The notes: a model not told the origin generated them from the letters alone. DNA of 64,000 bases from Nibribacter koreensis (GCF_039541795.1 NZ_BAABGX010000003.1:744001-808000); one strand, 5' to 3'. Counted from the stretch's first letter, positions 16,958 to 24,418 are shown. Numbers and translations: made by a program.

Positions 16958-18274
16958 CTAGGCGTCCTTAAACAGAAAGCAGAAATTGGTGCCTTTGCCC
17001 AGCTCAGACTGTACGTCCAAGAGAATGTCATGGAAACCTGCTATGGTCTGGACAATGGGCAGGCCCAGGCCGTGGCTCTCGCCATCTGGCGCATGAAACC
17101 GCTTGAACCTGCTAAAGATGAAGGGGAGTTGTTCTTCCGTGATACCCACGCCCGTATCTTTCACGCACAGTGCATAACCACCTTCAGGCTTTGACTCACC
17201 TCTAATGGTGATGGAGCCGCCCGGTTGGTTGTACTTGATGGCGTTGTTGACCACGTTGAACAGCATGGTGAAGAGCAAGGACTGATTGGCCTTGGGCAGG
17301 ACGAAGTCCACGGGCATGTGCACTTCCAGGGTGACTTCCTTCACCTCGGCGCGGTCTGCAATCTCTTCGCAAACTTCGCGCACTAAGGCTTCCAGGCTCA
17401 CGCTCTCGTCTTTGAGGTACTGCTCGTTTTCAATTCTAGAGATCAACAACAAGGCCTGGATGATGCCTTTAAGCCGATGCAGGGTACGCAGGTTGTCTAC
17501 CAGTTTCTCCAGCATGCTTTCTGGCGTTTCTGGGTCTGAGAGCAGGTTCTCCAGCCGGTTCTGCATGATGGAGATGGGCGTTAACAACTCATGTGACACG
17601 TTGCCAATGAACTCCTTCTCCTTCTGGAACGCCTCCTGTATCTGGCCCATCATGTCATTGATAGTGTGGTTGAGGTACAGAAAGTCATCTGTAGAAGTGT
17701 TGAGGCCGTGCGGTTTAAAGGTGGTGGGGTGCTCCACGCGCTGCAGCCGGCGCACAATCAAGGTAAGGGGCTTGAGCAGCACCTTGTTATAGGCCAGATC
17801 CACGAAGACCGTAATCAAGACCACGGCCACCAGGAAGAAGAGGGCGTAGGTCTGCAAGGTCTGGCTGTTCTCGCCAATCGTCTCGGTGCTGCGGCCAATC
17901 TCCAGCAGGTAGCGCTTGTCGCCCAGGTCAAAGGTGCTGGACAGCAGGCGGTACTCTACAATGTCTCCTTCTACTTTGCGCAGGGCGGTGGCAATGCCGT
18001 TGTTGACCTTGTCTGCATTGATTTCCTCCAGAGAGACAAACTCTTCTTTGAGCAGGTTATAGCTACCGTAGCTGGTGGTACCTTCAGGAATGTAGGTTTC
18101 TATGCCCTGGTCTTCAATAAGCTGGTACACAATGGCCTCTTTCTGTTGTAGCCGCACGTCTGCGTTGTGCAAGGCCACCTTGTTCACCAGCGTAGGTAAC
18201 GCCGCAATCAACACCAGCAGAATGACCACCTTAGAGGCCGCACTGAACAACGCAAGTTTTGACTGGAGACGCAT
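16958..18274 (-). CDS. Two-component sensor histidine kinase
   Basis: A 438-aa membrane kinase: TM1 about 14-31, a periplasmic sensor of about 105 residues, TM2 about 143-163, HAMP-like linker, HisKA with phospho-acceptor FIGNVSHELLTPISIMQNRL, then HATPase_c with N-box NVVNNAIKYNQPGGS, G1 DTGVGITEEQ and G2 GESHGLGLPIV. The order is RR then HK on the minus strand, but the two are separated by a 320-bp repeat-filled gap, unusual for a cognate pair. It probably phosphorylates the OmpR-type regulator at 18595-19269. The stimulus is unknown. Confidence 0.93.
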   Translation of the reverse strand: MRLQSKLALFSAASKVVILLVLIAALPTLVNKVALHNADVRLQQKEAIVYQLIEDQGIETYIPEGTTSYGSYNLLKEEFVSLEEINADKVNNGIATALRKVEGDIVEYRLLSSTFDLGDKRYLLEIGRSTETIGENSQTLQTYALFFLVAVVLITVFVDLAYNKVLLKPLTLIVRRLQRVEHPTTFKPHGLNTSTDDFLYLNHTINDMMGQIQEAFQKEKEFIGNVSHELLTPISIMQNRLENLLSDPETPESMLEKLVDNLRTLHRLKGIIQALLLISRIENEQYLKDESVSLEALVREVCEEIADRAEVKEVTLEVHMPVDFVLPKANQSLLFTMLFNVVNNAIKYNQPGGSITIRGESKPEGGYALCVKDTGVGITEEQLPFIFSRFKRFHAPDGESHGLGLPIVQTIAGFHDILLDVQSELGKGTNFCFLFKDA

Positions 18275-18594
18275 TTTTAATGTGCTAATGAGTTAATGTG
18301 CTATTTTTTTAATGTGTAAACGTGGAGATGTGAAGATTTGAAAATGGCTTATTGGAAAAATTGTTTTTGGCTTGTTTTGGCGAAAATAGGGCAAAAACGG
18401 ATTAGGCAGTGAGAAACTTTATTAAGCTATCTGGCTTGTTGGTGATAACACCAACAAGGGCGTAGGCAGACTGGCTTACAATGCATCCTTCAATACCAAT
18501 AGATGGTAGCTGAAATAAGAAAACCATTTTCAAATCTTCACATCTCCCCATCTTCAAATTAATTAGCACATCAGCACATTAACGCATTAGCACA
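18275..18594. repeat. Inverted-repeat cassette between kinase and regulator genes
   Basis: The whole gap is bounded by long inverted repeats. A perfect 24-bp pair lies at 18324-18347 and 18524-18547. Outside it are copies of AATGTGCTAATGNGTTAATG on opposite strands (18279 onward, and up to 18597, reaching the regulator stop codon). Inside are palindrome R7 (18361-18400) and a perfect 10-bp hairpin CTTGTTGGTG/CACCAACAAG (18435-18458). There is no ORF. Confidence 0.8.
18361..18400. repeat. 40-bp palindrome, copy R7
   Basis: Left arm TTGTTTTTGGCTTGTTTTGG, right arm CGAAAATAGGGCAAAAACGG. It is nested inside the 18.3-18.6 kb inverted-repeat cassette. Confidence 0.82.
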
Positions 18595-19269
18595 TTAGGC
18601 AGAGAGCCGGTAGCCTACGCCGCGGACGGTTTCCAGCCAGTCAGTAGGGGAGTGGGTAGAGAGTTTCTTGCGTAGGTTTTTGATGTGCACGTCTATATAG
18701 TTGGAGTCATAGTCGTCCTCCAGGATGTTTCCCCAGATGTGCTCCGTGAGTTGTAGTCTGGTTAAGATGCGGTTGCGGTGCAGGACCAGGTAATGGAGCA
18801 GGTCAAACTCTTTTTTTGTGAGCAGAATCTCCTGTTCATTGTAAGTGACCTTGCGGGAGCTGGTGTCCAGTTCAAACCCCTGGAATGCCACGACAGACGT
18901 TTTGAGCTTGAACTTGCGGCGTACTACGGCCTGCATGCGTGCCTGCAATTCTAGCAAGGAGAAGGGCTTGGGCAGGTAATCATCGGCTCCCAGGCCCAGG
19001 CCTTTGATGCGGTCTTCCAAGGCACCGCGGGCGGTGAGCACAATGATGGCGGGCTCATGGTCCAGACGCTTGGTTTCGGCTAGCAGGTCCAGGCCGTCGT
19101 AGTCGGGCAGGCCCAGATCCAGCAGAATGAAATCATAGAGGTTAACGGCAATCTTCTCAGAGGCCTCGTGGCCATTAGACGCCCAGTCACAGGTGTAATG
19201 CTCTTTGGTGAGAAAGTGCACCAGCTCATTGGCCAGGCCGGCCTCGTCTTCAACAATCAATACGTGCAT
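18595..19269 (-). CDS. OmpR/PhoB family response regulator
   Basis: A 224-aa regulator: receiver domain with phospho-acceptor Asp in FILLDLGLPDYDGLDLL (about residue 51), conserved LTARG and LPKPFSLLEL (Lys about 102), then a winged-helix DNA-binding domain ending ETVRGVGYRLSA. The protein is expected to bind direct repeats with a spacing of about 11 bp. Just such repeats lie upstream of the two paralogs at 20.3-22.2 kb. It starts 28 bp after the barrel gene and is probably co-transcribed with it. Confidence 0.95.
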   Translation of the reverse strand: MHVLIVEDEAGLANELVHFLTKEHYTCDWASNGHEASEKIAVNLYDFILLDLGLPDYDGLDLLAETKRLDHEPAIIVLTARGALEDRIKGLGLGADDYLPKPFSLLELQARMQAVVRRKFKLKTSVVAFQGFELDTSSRKVTYNEQEILLTKKEFDLLHYLVLHRNRILTRLQLTEHIWGNILEDDYDSNYIDVHIKNLRKKLSTHSPTDWLETVRGVGYRLSA

Positions 19270-19297
19270 GGCAAGATACTTTTAGACGAAGATAAGC

Positions 19298-20200
19298 TTA
19301 AAACGTGTAGCTCAGGTTCATGGAATAGAAAGACTGCGGCTTGGACTCATCGCCTTCTACCTTGTTCACCGGGATGGCATAGCGGTAGGCGGGCTCAAAC
19401 TCAAAGTTGCCCACGTTTACCACCAGCGGCACGCGCACCGCGTAGTTCAGCACCCTGAAGCGCTTGGACGTGGTGGTGGTAGTGGTGGTGGTAGTACCGC
19501 CGTTGTTGCCGTTGCCGCCGCCAAAGATTGGGTCCAGCACGGTGCCGCCTTTCTTTTTGTTCTGGGTGACGGTGGTATGGGTTTCGGCGAAGTCCTGGGT
19601 ACCGGCAATCACGCTCACCTTAGGGTCCAAACCAACAGTGAACTTTCCTTTCCAGAGCGGGTCCAAGGCAATATAGCGCGAGTTGTCCAAGACGGTGAAG
19701 ATGTCATTGCTGCCGCCAAACACGTAGCTGGTGGTAAGACCCGTGTACAGAATCTGCCAGTCATAATTACCAGAGGCGGTGGCGGCATTAGAGGTCACCG
19801 CCTGGATCAAAGGCGTGTTCTTCCCGAAGAAAAACCGCGTATAGCTCACCGACCCGTCAAACCGTTCGCCTAGTTTAAAGGCATAGCCCAGGGAGACATC
19901 CGTCTCATCAATGACATCCTCAGTGTCAAACAACTGATAAGACATGACAGAGGCATATAGTCCCGTTTTGTGGGTGTAGGTAAGGGAGCCGGCAATGTAT
20001 GGATATTGAATGGCAGTGTTGCGGCCGTAGAAGGAGGCGTTGTTGGCACTCTCCAGGCCAAGGGTCCACCAGCCTTTTTTAGTCTCTGGGGCACTTGTCC
20101 CTGCTTGTGAGGAAGAAGTGGAAGAACCGTTTTTGTTTGTCTGCCCAAAGGCGTTTGCCCCTAAGGCTAGCAGGAAACAGAATCCAATCAATTTTTTCAT
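19298..20200 (-). CDS. Outer-membrane beta-barrel protein adjacent to two-component system
   Basis: About 300 aa from the ATG at 20200 (MKKLIGFCFLLALGANAFGQ, a clear signal peptide); ATG 20206 is two codons longer, and an in-frame ATG at 20266 would spoil the signal. Strands alternate aromatic and polar residues, and the chain ends SMNLSYTF, the Phe-terminated signature of outer-membrane barrels. A run of nine Thr at about 245, encoded by ACC/ACT triplets, lies in a probable loop. I recognise no named family. It lies between the regulator and the HG-motif genes on the same strand. Confidence 0.75.
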   Translation of the reverse strand: MKKLIGFCFLLALGANAFGQTNKNGSSTSSSQAGTSAPETKKGWWTLGLESANNASFYGRNTAIQYPYIAGSLTYTHKTGLYASVMSYQLFDTEDVIDETDVSLGYAFKLGERFDGSVSYTRFFFGKNTPLIQAVTSNAATASGNYDWQILYTGLTTSYVFGGSNDIFTVLDNSRYIALDPLWKGKFTVGLDPKVSVIAGTQDFAETHTTVTQNKKKGGTVLDPIFGGGNGNNGGTTTTTTTTTSKRFRVLNYAVRVPLVVNVGNFEFEPAYRYAIPVNKVEGDESKPQSFYSMNLSYTF

Positions 20201-20224
20201 CTGCATGGTACAGGTTAATGAGTT

Positions 20225-20262
20225 AAAAAAACCGTCGCCTCTGCCAAGGGCAGAAGCGACGG
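20225..20262 (-). terminator. Terminator downstream of HG-motif paralog 2
   Basis: On the minus strand a 14-bp stem with one mismatch (20249-20262 with 20232-20245) is followed by seven T residues. It sits between the paralog stop and the barrel start, so it may only attenuate expression of barrel-RR-HK. Confidence 0.85.
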
Positions 20263-20270
20263 GCACTTGC

Positions 20271-20304
20271 GGGGGATATGCTACAAGTTATTGGGGGATA
20301 TGCT
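20271..20304. repeat. 12-bp direct repeat GGGGGATATGCT
   Basis: Two exact copies (20271-20282 and 20293-20304, 22-bp period) lie in the 3' untranslated region of the gene at 20309-21112. A related GGGGGATTGGGGG lies at the same relative place after the other paralog (about 21422). Confidence 0.6.
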
Positions 20305-20308
20305 TCAC

Positions 20309-21112
20309 TTAGTTTTTGCCAACTTTGATCACCGCGCCAGCGCCTACCTTGCCACCCACTTTCACGGGTTTCACGGCTTTGGCGGCATTGCCTACGGCTT
20401 TGGTGGCGGCGTTGGTGCTGCCTTGTACGGCACGGGCGGCTCCTCTACCTGGGCGGGCGGCAGATTTAGGCGCCTTCACTTCAACGTCAACCTCAGTACC
20501 GGCTTCTACCTTCTCTGGTTTCTGCTGGCGCTTGGCGCTGGCCACTTCCTTCACTTCCTGCCCTTTTTTGTCAGTGCCTTCCGCTACGCCTTGGGCGGCG
20601 GCTTTTACTTTCTGGCCGTGGGTGTCTTGATCTTTCTTGGTCTTGTCTTTGGCAACTTCTTTCTTGTCGCTTTTGGCTTTGTCCTGGCCTTTGCCTTGTG
20701 CAGACGCAAAAAGTCCGGCAGCCCCGTCAGTGGTTACCTCACCGGCTTCCAGAGAAGTGGACTGGGAAGCTTGTAGGGAGGTGGCAGCGGTGGCTTCAGT
20801 GGCAGAAAGCTCTTCTGTTTTGGCTTTGGCGGCTTCTTTCTGCGCTTGCATCTCTTGCTTGGCCTGGGCTTTGGTCTCTTTGGCTAGTTCTTTGGCTTCT
20901 TTGCTGGCTTCGTCCTTTTTAGAACGGGCCAGGGTGCTGATATATTCTCCTTTGCCAGTAGTCTCTGCAGAACCTTCTACCGCCACTGAGGTCTGCGCCG
21001 CAGTGCTTACGGTTTTGCCGTGATTGGCAGTGCCGGTTTTGTCAGAAGAGGCTTGGGCATAGGTAGCGTTTCCGGTAAATAGCACCAAGAGGATGAGGGT
21101 CAAATTTTTCAT
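20309..21112 (-). CDS. Secreted Lys/Ala-rich HG-motif protein, paralog 2
   Basis: A 267-aa protein with signal peptide 1-20 (ending TYAQ). Four copies of a motif [HK]-G-[QEK]-x-[VI]-[SK]-x-x-A are visible: NHGKTVSTAAQ (30-40), KGEYISTLARS (54-64), THGQKVKAAAQ (164-174), KGQEVKEVASA (183-193). A highly charged Lys/Glu/Ala helix (65-105) and a spacer separate the two pairs. The tail ends KPVKVGG...IKVGKN. The other paralog (21435-22172) shares this layout. It is presumably periplasmic or surface-exposed and largely disordered or coiled. No function can be assigned. Promoter and operator lie at 21147-21181. Confidence 0.8.
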   Translation of the reverse strand: MKNLTLILLVLFTGNATYAQASSDKTGTANHGKTVSTAAQTSVAVEGSAETTGKGEYISTLARSKKDEASKEAKELAKETKAQAKQEMQAQKEAAKAKTEELSATEATAATSLQASQSTSLEAGEVTTDGAAGLFASAQGKGQDKAKSDKKEVAKDKTKKDQDTHGQKVKAAAQGVAEGTDKKGQEVKEVASAKRQQKPEKVEAGTEVDVEVKAPKSAARPGRGAARAVQGSTNAATKAVGNAAKAVKPVKVGGKVGAGAVIKVGKN

Positions 21113-21146
21113 GGGGGTAAAGGTCAGTAGGGTTGAACTAGTAGGT

Positions 21147-21181
21147 CAAAAGTACCAGGGCAAGATGAAGAGAACATGAAG
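21147..21181 (-). promoter_or_regulatory. Promoter and direct-repeat operator of HG-motif paralog 2
   Basis: On the minus strand a TACTTTTG element (21147-21154, matching TAnnTTTG) is preceded by the direct repeat CTTCATGTTCT-CTTCATCTTG (21161-21181), period 11 bp, ending 6 bp upstream. There is no TTTG at -33; the repeat occupies that place, as expected for an activator-dependent promoter. Layout and spacing equal those before paralog 1. Confidence 0.72.
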
Positions 21182-21222
21182 ATTTCTGTCTGGCCCTAAA
21201 TTTTTTTAATTATTCTGAAAGT

Positions 21223-21363
21223 TTACGCTCTCAGGGGTAAAGGATTTGCCTGCTGGGTTGGTTCCTCTTGCAGAAGCAATATGGTTAAGGGGGCACCATA
21301 CGCCGGAAAAGAAGTCACCAACAAGCTGTTGATTATAATAAACAAGGCTAGGTAGAGTCTCAT
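21223..21363 (-). CDS. Possible 46-aa secreted small protein
   Basis: ATG at 21363, TAA at 21223. The first 24 residues form a good signal peptide: MRLYLALF, a hydrophobic IIINSLLV core, then an AYGA cleavage region. The mature part would be only about 22 residues, Gln/Pro/Leu-rich (PLTILLLQEEPTQQANPLPL). It starts 22 bp beyond the poly-T of the upstream terminator and ends before the next promoter, so it would depend on read-through. There is no clear ribosome-binding site. It could be a chance ORF, but the signal-like N-terminus and its placement argue for a real gene. Confidence 0.42.
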   Translation of the reverse strand: MRLYLALFIIINSLLVTSFPAYGAPLTILLLQEEPTQQANPLPLRA

Positions 21364-21385
21364 AGGATAAGGTGCTGGTTAAGGT

Positions 21386-21421
21386 AAAAAAATGGTCACT
21401 GCCACCTGAGCGGCAGTGACC
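21386..21421 (-). terminator. Terminator downstream of HG-motif paralog 1
   Basis: On the minus strand a perfect 10-bp stem GGTCACTGCC/GGCAGTGACC (arms at 21412-21421 and 21394-21403) is followed by ATTTTTTT, 13 bp after the stop codon of the gene at 21435. Confidence 0.85.
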
Positions 21422-21434
21422 GGGGGATTGGGGG

Positions 21435-22172
21435 TTATTGTTTCCCTACTTTAAGCGTAGTGGCGGTATTCACTTTTACCGGACGAATCACATTGGTAGA
21501 AACACCTGCCTTGGCGTTGGCTCTAGAGGCGCCTTTGGCCTTCACAGAACCGTTGGCGCCGGCCTCTGTGCGGCGGGCAGAACGTTTTACTTTGGTGGTT
21601 TCTTTCTTAGCCACGGCTTTTACGGCTTCGCCTTTGGCTACACCCGCTTCTGTGGTGGTTTTAGCAGTAGCGCTTACGGTCTGGCCGTGGTTGTCTTGCT
21701 TTTCTTTGGTGGTTTTTACTTCAGCGTCAGCTTTCACTTCGGCCTCGGTGCGAGTTTCGGCGGCGGCTTTGCGGGTAGCTTTCTCCTGGGCCTTCAACTC
21801 TTCTTTGCGGGCTTTGGCGGCTTCAATTTCAGCTTTGGTTTTCACCTCAGTCTCGGCTTGAACTTTAGCGGCGGCCTGCTTTCTTTCCTCTTGTCTGGCT
21901 TTAGCCTCTTCTTGCTTGGCCTTGGTAGTTTCTTTAGCCTTCTTGATCTTGGCTTCCTTGGCTTTGGCTACCTCGCTTACGGTCTGGCCGTGGTTGGTGC
22001 CGTCTACCGTGGCCTGGCCAGAAACAGACGTCTTGGCGGTAGTGCTTACCGTTGAACCGTGCGTGGTCTTAACCGTGGTGTTCTGAGTGGCACCAGTAGT
22101 GGTAGAAGTAGTCTGGGCAAACGAGGTGGCGGCTACAAATAATGCGGCGGCTACAAGTGTTATCTTTTTCAT
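21435..22172 (-). CDS. Secreted Lys/Ala-rich HG-motif protein, paralog 1
   Basis: A 245-aa protein with signal peptide 1-20 (ending TSFAQ). Motif copies: THGSTVSTTAK (37-47), NHGQTVSEVAK (60-70), NHGQTVSATAK (161-171), and a degenerate KGEAVKAVAK (180-189). The spacing within pairs (23, 19) and between pairs (about 100) matches paralog 2 almost exactly. Residues 70-160 are a long charged helix of Lys, Ala and Glu, resembling LEA-type or coiled-coil proteins. The C-terminus (RPVKVNTATTLKVGK) also matches paralog 2. Function is unknown; envelope stress protection or wall/polymer binding are guesses. Confidence 0.8.
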   Translation of the reverse strand: MKKITLVAAALFVAATSFAQTTSTTTGATQNTTVKTTHGSTVSTTAKTSVSGQATVDGTNHGQTVSEVAKAKEAKIKKAKETTKAKQEEAKARQEERKQAAAKVQAETEVKTKAEIEAAKARKEELKAQEKATRKAAAETRTEAEVKADAEVKTTKEKQDNHGQTVSATAKTTTEAGVAKGEAVKAVAKKETTKVKRSARRTEAGANGSVKAKGASRANAKAGVSTNVIRPVKVNTATTLKVGKQ

Positions 22173-22203
22173 CTTGTGTAGGGGTTTTAAATGATTACTG
22201 GCT

Positions 22204-22238
22204 CAAACCTACTATGTCAAGATGAAGAGAAGATGAAG
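22204..22238 (-). promoter_or_regulatory. Promoter and direct-repeat operator of HG-motif paralog 1
   Basis: On the minus strand TAGGTTTG (22204-22211, TAnnTTTG) is preceded 6 bp upstream by the direct repeat CTTCATCTTCT-CTTCATCTTG (22218-22238), period 11 bp. The distance from the repeat to the start codon is 46 bp, against 49 bp for paralog 2. Confidence 0.75.
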
Positions 22239-22292
22239 AAGTGTTTTTCTTGAAAAAATTTTCAAATATTTTTTCTGATGCAGTGGAATACG

Positions 22293-22332
22293 GCGTTTTT
22301 GGCTTGTTTTGGCAGAATAAGCCCAAAAACGA
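22293..22332. repeat. 40-bp palindrome, copy R8
   Basis: Left arm GCGTTTTTGGCTTGTTTTGG, right arm CAGAATAAGCCCAAAAACGA. On the minus strand it follows the terminator stem of the hydrolase gene, and its TCGTTTTTGGG supplies the T-run. Confidence 0.8.
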
Positions 22333-22333
22333 C

Positions 22334-22364
22334 AAAGCCGCTCTCTTTAAAAGAAAGCGGCCTT
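22334..22364 (-). terminator. Terminator of the CocE-type hydrolase gene
   Basis: An 11-bp stem with one mismatch (22351-22361 with 22337-22347, loop TAA) lies 24 bp after the stop codon. The T-rich tail comes from palindrome R8. Confidence 0.7.
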
Positions 22365-22387
22365 GTAAACAAGAAGATGAAGAAAAT

Positions 22388-24262
22388 CTACAGCACTTTC
22401 ACTTTTAAATAAGAGGACTGCGCCGGGCTGAAGTACACGCGGTGGGTGGCCTTCTGGAAATCCTCAGCGGTGGCCTTGTAGATGTTGGGCACGTACTTCT
22501 GAGGGTTTCTATCTACCAGCGGGAACCACGTGCTCTGGACCTGTACCATAATGCGGTGGCCTTTCTTGAAGGTGTGCAACACATCCTGCAACGGTACATT
22601 TACCGCCGTCACCTGGTTAGGCGTGAACGGCTCTGGCTTCTCATAGCTGTTTCTAAACCGTCCGCGCATCACCTCACTGCGCACCATCTGCTGGTAACCG
22701 CCCATTTTTACGCTAGCGGGGTTATGCGGATTTTGGGCGGCGGTGTCTGGGTACACGTCAATCAGCTTTACCACCCAGTCGGCGTCTGTGCCAGTGGTGG
22801 AGATGTTGAGGGCAGAAAGAATATCTCCGGCCAGGGTGATGTCTTCGGTCAATACATCTGTTTGGTACACCAATACATCTGGCCGCCGTCCGGCGAAGCG
22901 CTGGTCATCGGTCATGTACTCACGGGTCATGCCCACGGTGGTTTCCTCAGAGAAAGGTACCGGTTTGTTGGGGTCAGAGATGAACTCGTCAAAGCCGGTG
23001 CCGGTAGCCGCTGGTTTGTCAAAGCTCAACTTGCCATTCGGGCCAAAGTACAGGAAACGTTCTTGGGTGTTTTTGGGTGGCCAGGCGGCAAACTCGCGCC
23101 ATTGGTTGGCGCCGGTGTTAAACATATACGCTTCTGGCAGGGCCGGTTGTCCTTTGCCGCTGCCTTTCAAATAGTGTCTAAAGAATTTGGCCTCAATCTC
23201 TGGGCGGTAGAATTCAGAGGTCTTCTGAGAGAAAGACACCTTGCCCAGCGTCTGCCCGTTGGACCGTGACCAGCCCCCGTGGAACCATGGGCCCATCACC
23301 AGGGTGTTATACGTCTTGGGGTTGTGCTTCTCAATGGTTTTGTAGGTCTCCAGTACGCCAAAGAGGTTTTCGGCGTCAAACCAGCCACCCACTACCATTA
23401 CGGCCGGCTTTACGTTGCGTAAATGCGGACGGATGTTCATGGCCTGCCAGAAGGAATCATAGTTGGGATGCTCAATGATGTCGTTCCAGAAGGAAACTTG
23501 GTTTTTAAGGTACAGATCATTGGCGTTGCTTAAAGGACCCATGCGCATGAAGAAGTCATAGCCGTCTGGCGTGCCGTGGTTAAAACGCGGCGCGCCGGTA
23601 GGAGAGGGCTGCGGACGCGGCTGCCCGAAGCTGGCCAAAAAGTTAAACGCGTGCGGCAAGAAGAAAGCGCCGTGATGGTGGAAATCGTCCCAGAACCAGT
23701 CGGTGACGGGGGCCTGCGGTGAGGCGGCTTTCAAGGCTGGGTGACTGTTGACCAAACCCACGCTCGTGTAGTAGCCTGGGTACGATACGCCCCATTGGCC
23801 CACGCGGCCGTTGTTGTTGGGCACGTTCTTTACCAGCCAGGCAATGGCGTCATAGGTGTCTGTGCTTTCGTCAAAGTCCTTCTTGCCTTTCTTAGTTTTG
23901 ATGGGGGCCATGTTCACAAACTCGCCTTCGCTCATGTACTTGCCGCGCACGTCCTGGTAGGCAAAAATATAGCCTTCGCGTAGCATGTCTGAGGACGGGC
24001 CTATGCTGGTCTTGTACTTGTCAGCGCCATACGGGCCCACCGAGTAGGGCGTGCGGCTCATCATGATAGGGTATTTCTGGCCTTTGTCTTTGGGCGCATA
24101 CACTACCGTGAACAGCTTGGTACCGTCCCGCATGGGAACCTGGTGCTCGGTCTTGCTATAGTTTTCTCTGATGTACGCAGAGTCTGACAGCGTCTGCGCC
24201 TGGGCTATGCCGCTCAGTACCAGCAGTACCAGCAGCAGAGAGCGCCGAAGGGTGTGTTTCAT
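22388..24262 (-). CDS. CocE/NonD family hydrolase (X-Pro dipeptidyl-peptidase S15 type), secreted
   Basis: A 624-aa protein with signal peptide 1-22 (ending GIAQAQ). It has an alpha/beta-hydrolase domain with the strand pair RDGTKLFTVVYAPKDKGQKYPIMMSRTPY, the oxyanion/cap region, and the nucleophile elbow GVSYPGYY (Ser about 160), followed by ASPQAPVTDW. The C-terminal jelly-roll domain of the S15/CocE family is recognisable (PEPFTPNQVTAVNVPLQDV, GHRIMVQVQSTWFPLVDRNP). Family members cleave X-Pro dipeptides or acyl esters such as cocaine or glutaryl-cephalosporin; the natural substrate here is unknown. It is probably exported to the periplasm. Confidence 0.92.
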   Translation of the reverse strand: MKHTLRRSLLLVLLVLSGIAQAQTLSDSAYIRENYSKTEHQVPMRDGTKLFTVVYAPKDKGQKYPIMMSRTPYSVGPYGADKYKTSIGPSSDMLREGYIFAYQDVRGKYMSEGEFVNMAPIKTKKGKKDFDESTDTYDAIAWLVKNVPNNNGRVGQWGVSYPGYYTSVGLVNSHPALKAASPQAPVTDWFWDDFHHHGAFFLPHAFNFLASFGQPRPQPSPTGAPRFNHGTPDGYDFFMRMGPLSNANDLYLKNQVSFWNDIIEHPNYDSFWQAMNIRPHLRNVKPAVMVVGGWFDAENLFGVLETYKTIEKHNPKTYNTLVMGPWFHGGWSRSNGQTLGKVSFSQKTSEFYRPEIEAKFFRHYLKGSGKGQPALPEAYMFNTGANQWREFAAWPPKNTQERFLYFGPNGKLSFDKPAATGTGFDEFISDPNKPVPFSEETTVGMTREYMTDDQRFAGRRPDVLVYQTDVLTEDITLAGDILSALNISTTGTDADWVVKLIDVYPDTAAQNPHNPASVKMGGYQQMVRSEVMRGRFRNSYEKPEPFTPNQVTAVNVPLQDVLHTFKKGHRIMVQVQSTWFPLVDRNPQKYVPNIYKATAEDFQKATHRVYFSPAQSSYLKVKVL

Positions 24263-24321
24263 AGATTTGTTTGTTGGTGTGGGTGCCTGAAATTAGAGAA
24301 TTCTGCGCTGGACACCAAGTT

Positions 24322-24361
24322 TCGTTTTTGGCTTGTTTTCCAGAAAATGGGCCAAAAACGA
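24322..24361. repeat. 40-bp palindrome, copy R9
   Basis: Left arm TCGTTTTTGGCTTGTTTTCC, right arm AGAAAATGGGCCAAAAACGA. It lies 60 bp upstream of the hydrolase start and downstream of the lipoprotein terminator, both genes on the minus strand. Confidence 0.87.
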
Positions 24362-24418
24362 TGCGCTTTTTTTGAAACGCTGCCTACCTGCAAGTGATAA
24401 TTGGTGAAATGTCCTTGG

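Larger units (their letters stand above)
21113..21434. other. Gap between HG-motif paralogs
   Basis: 322 bp containing, in minus-strand order, the terminator of paralog 1, a 46-codon ORF with a signal-peptide-like start, and the operator and promoter of paralog 2. Each is listed separately. Confidence 0.7.

Noticed and set aside
19464..19676. Triplet repeat in the barrel gene as a phase-variation tract
   Set aside because: The repeat unit is three bases (Thr codons), so slippage would not shift the frame; only length variation is possible.
21438..22055. 205-codon plus-strand ORF antisense to HG-motif paralog 1
   Set aside because: Its composition (Gly/Phe/Leu repeats) is the complement of the Lys/Ala-rich codons of the real gene; the minus-strand frame has a signal peptide, promoter and terminator.
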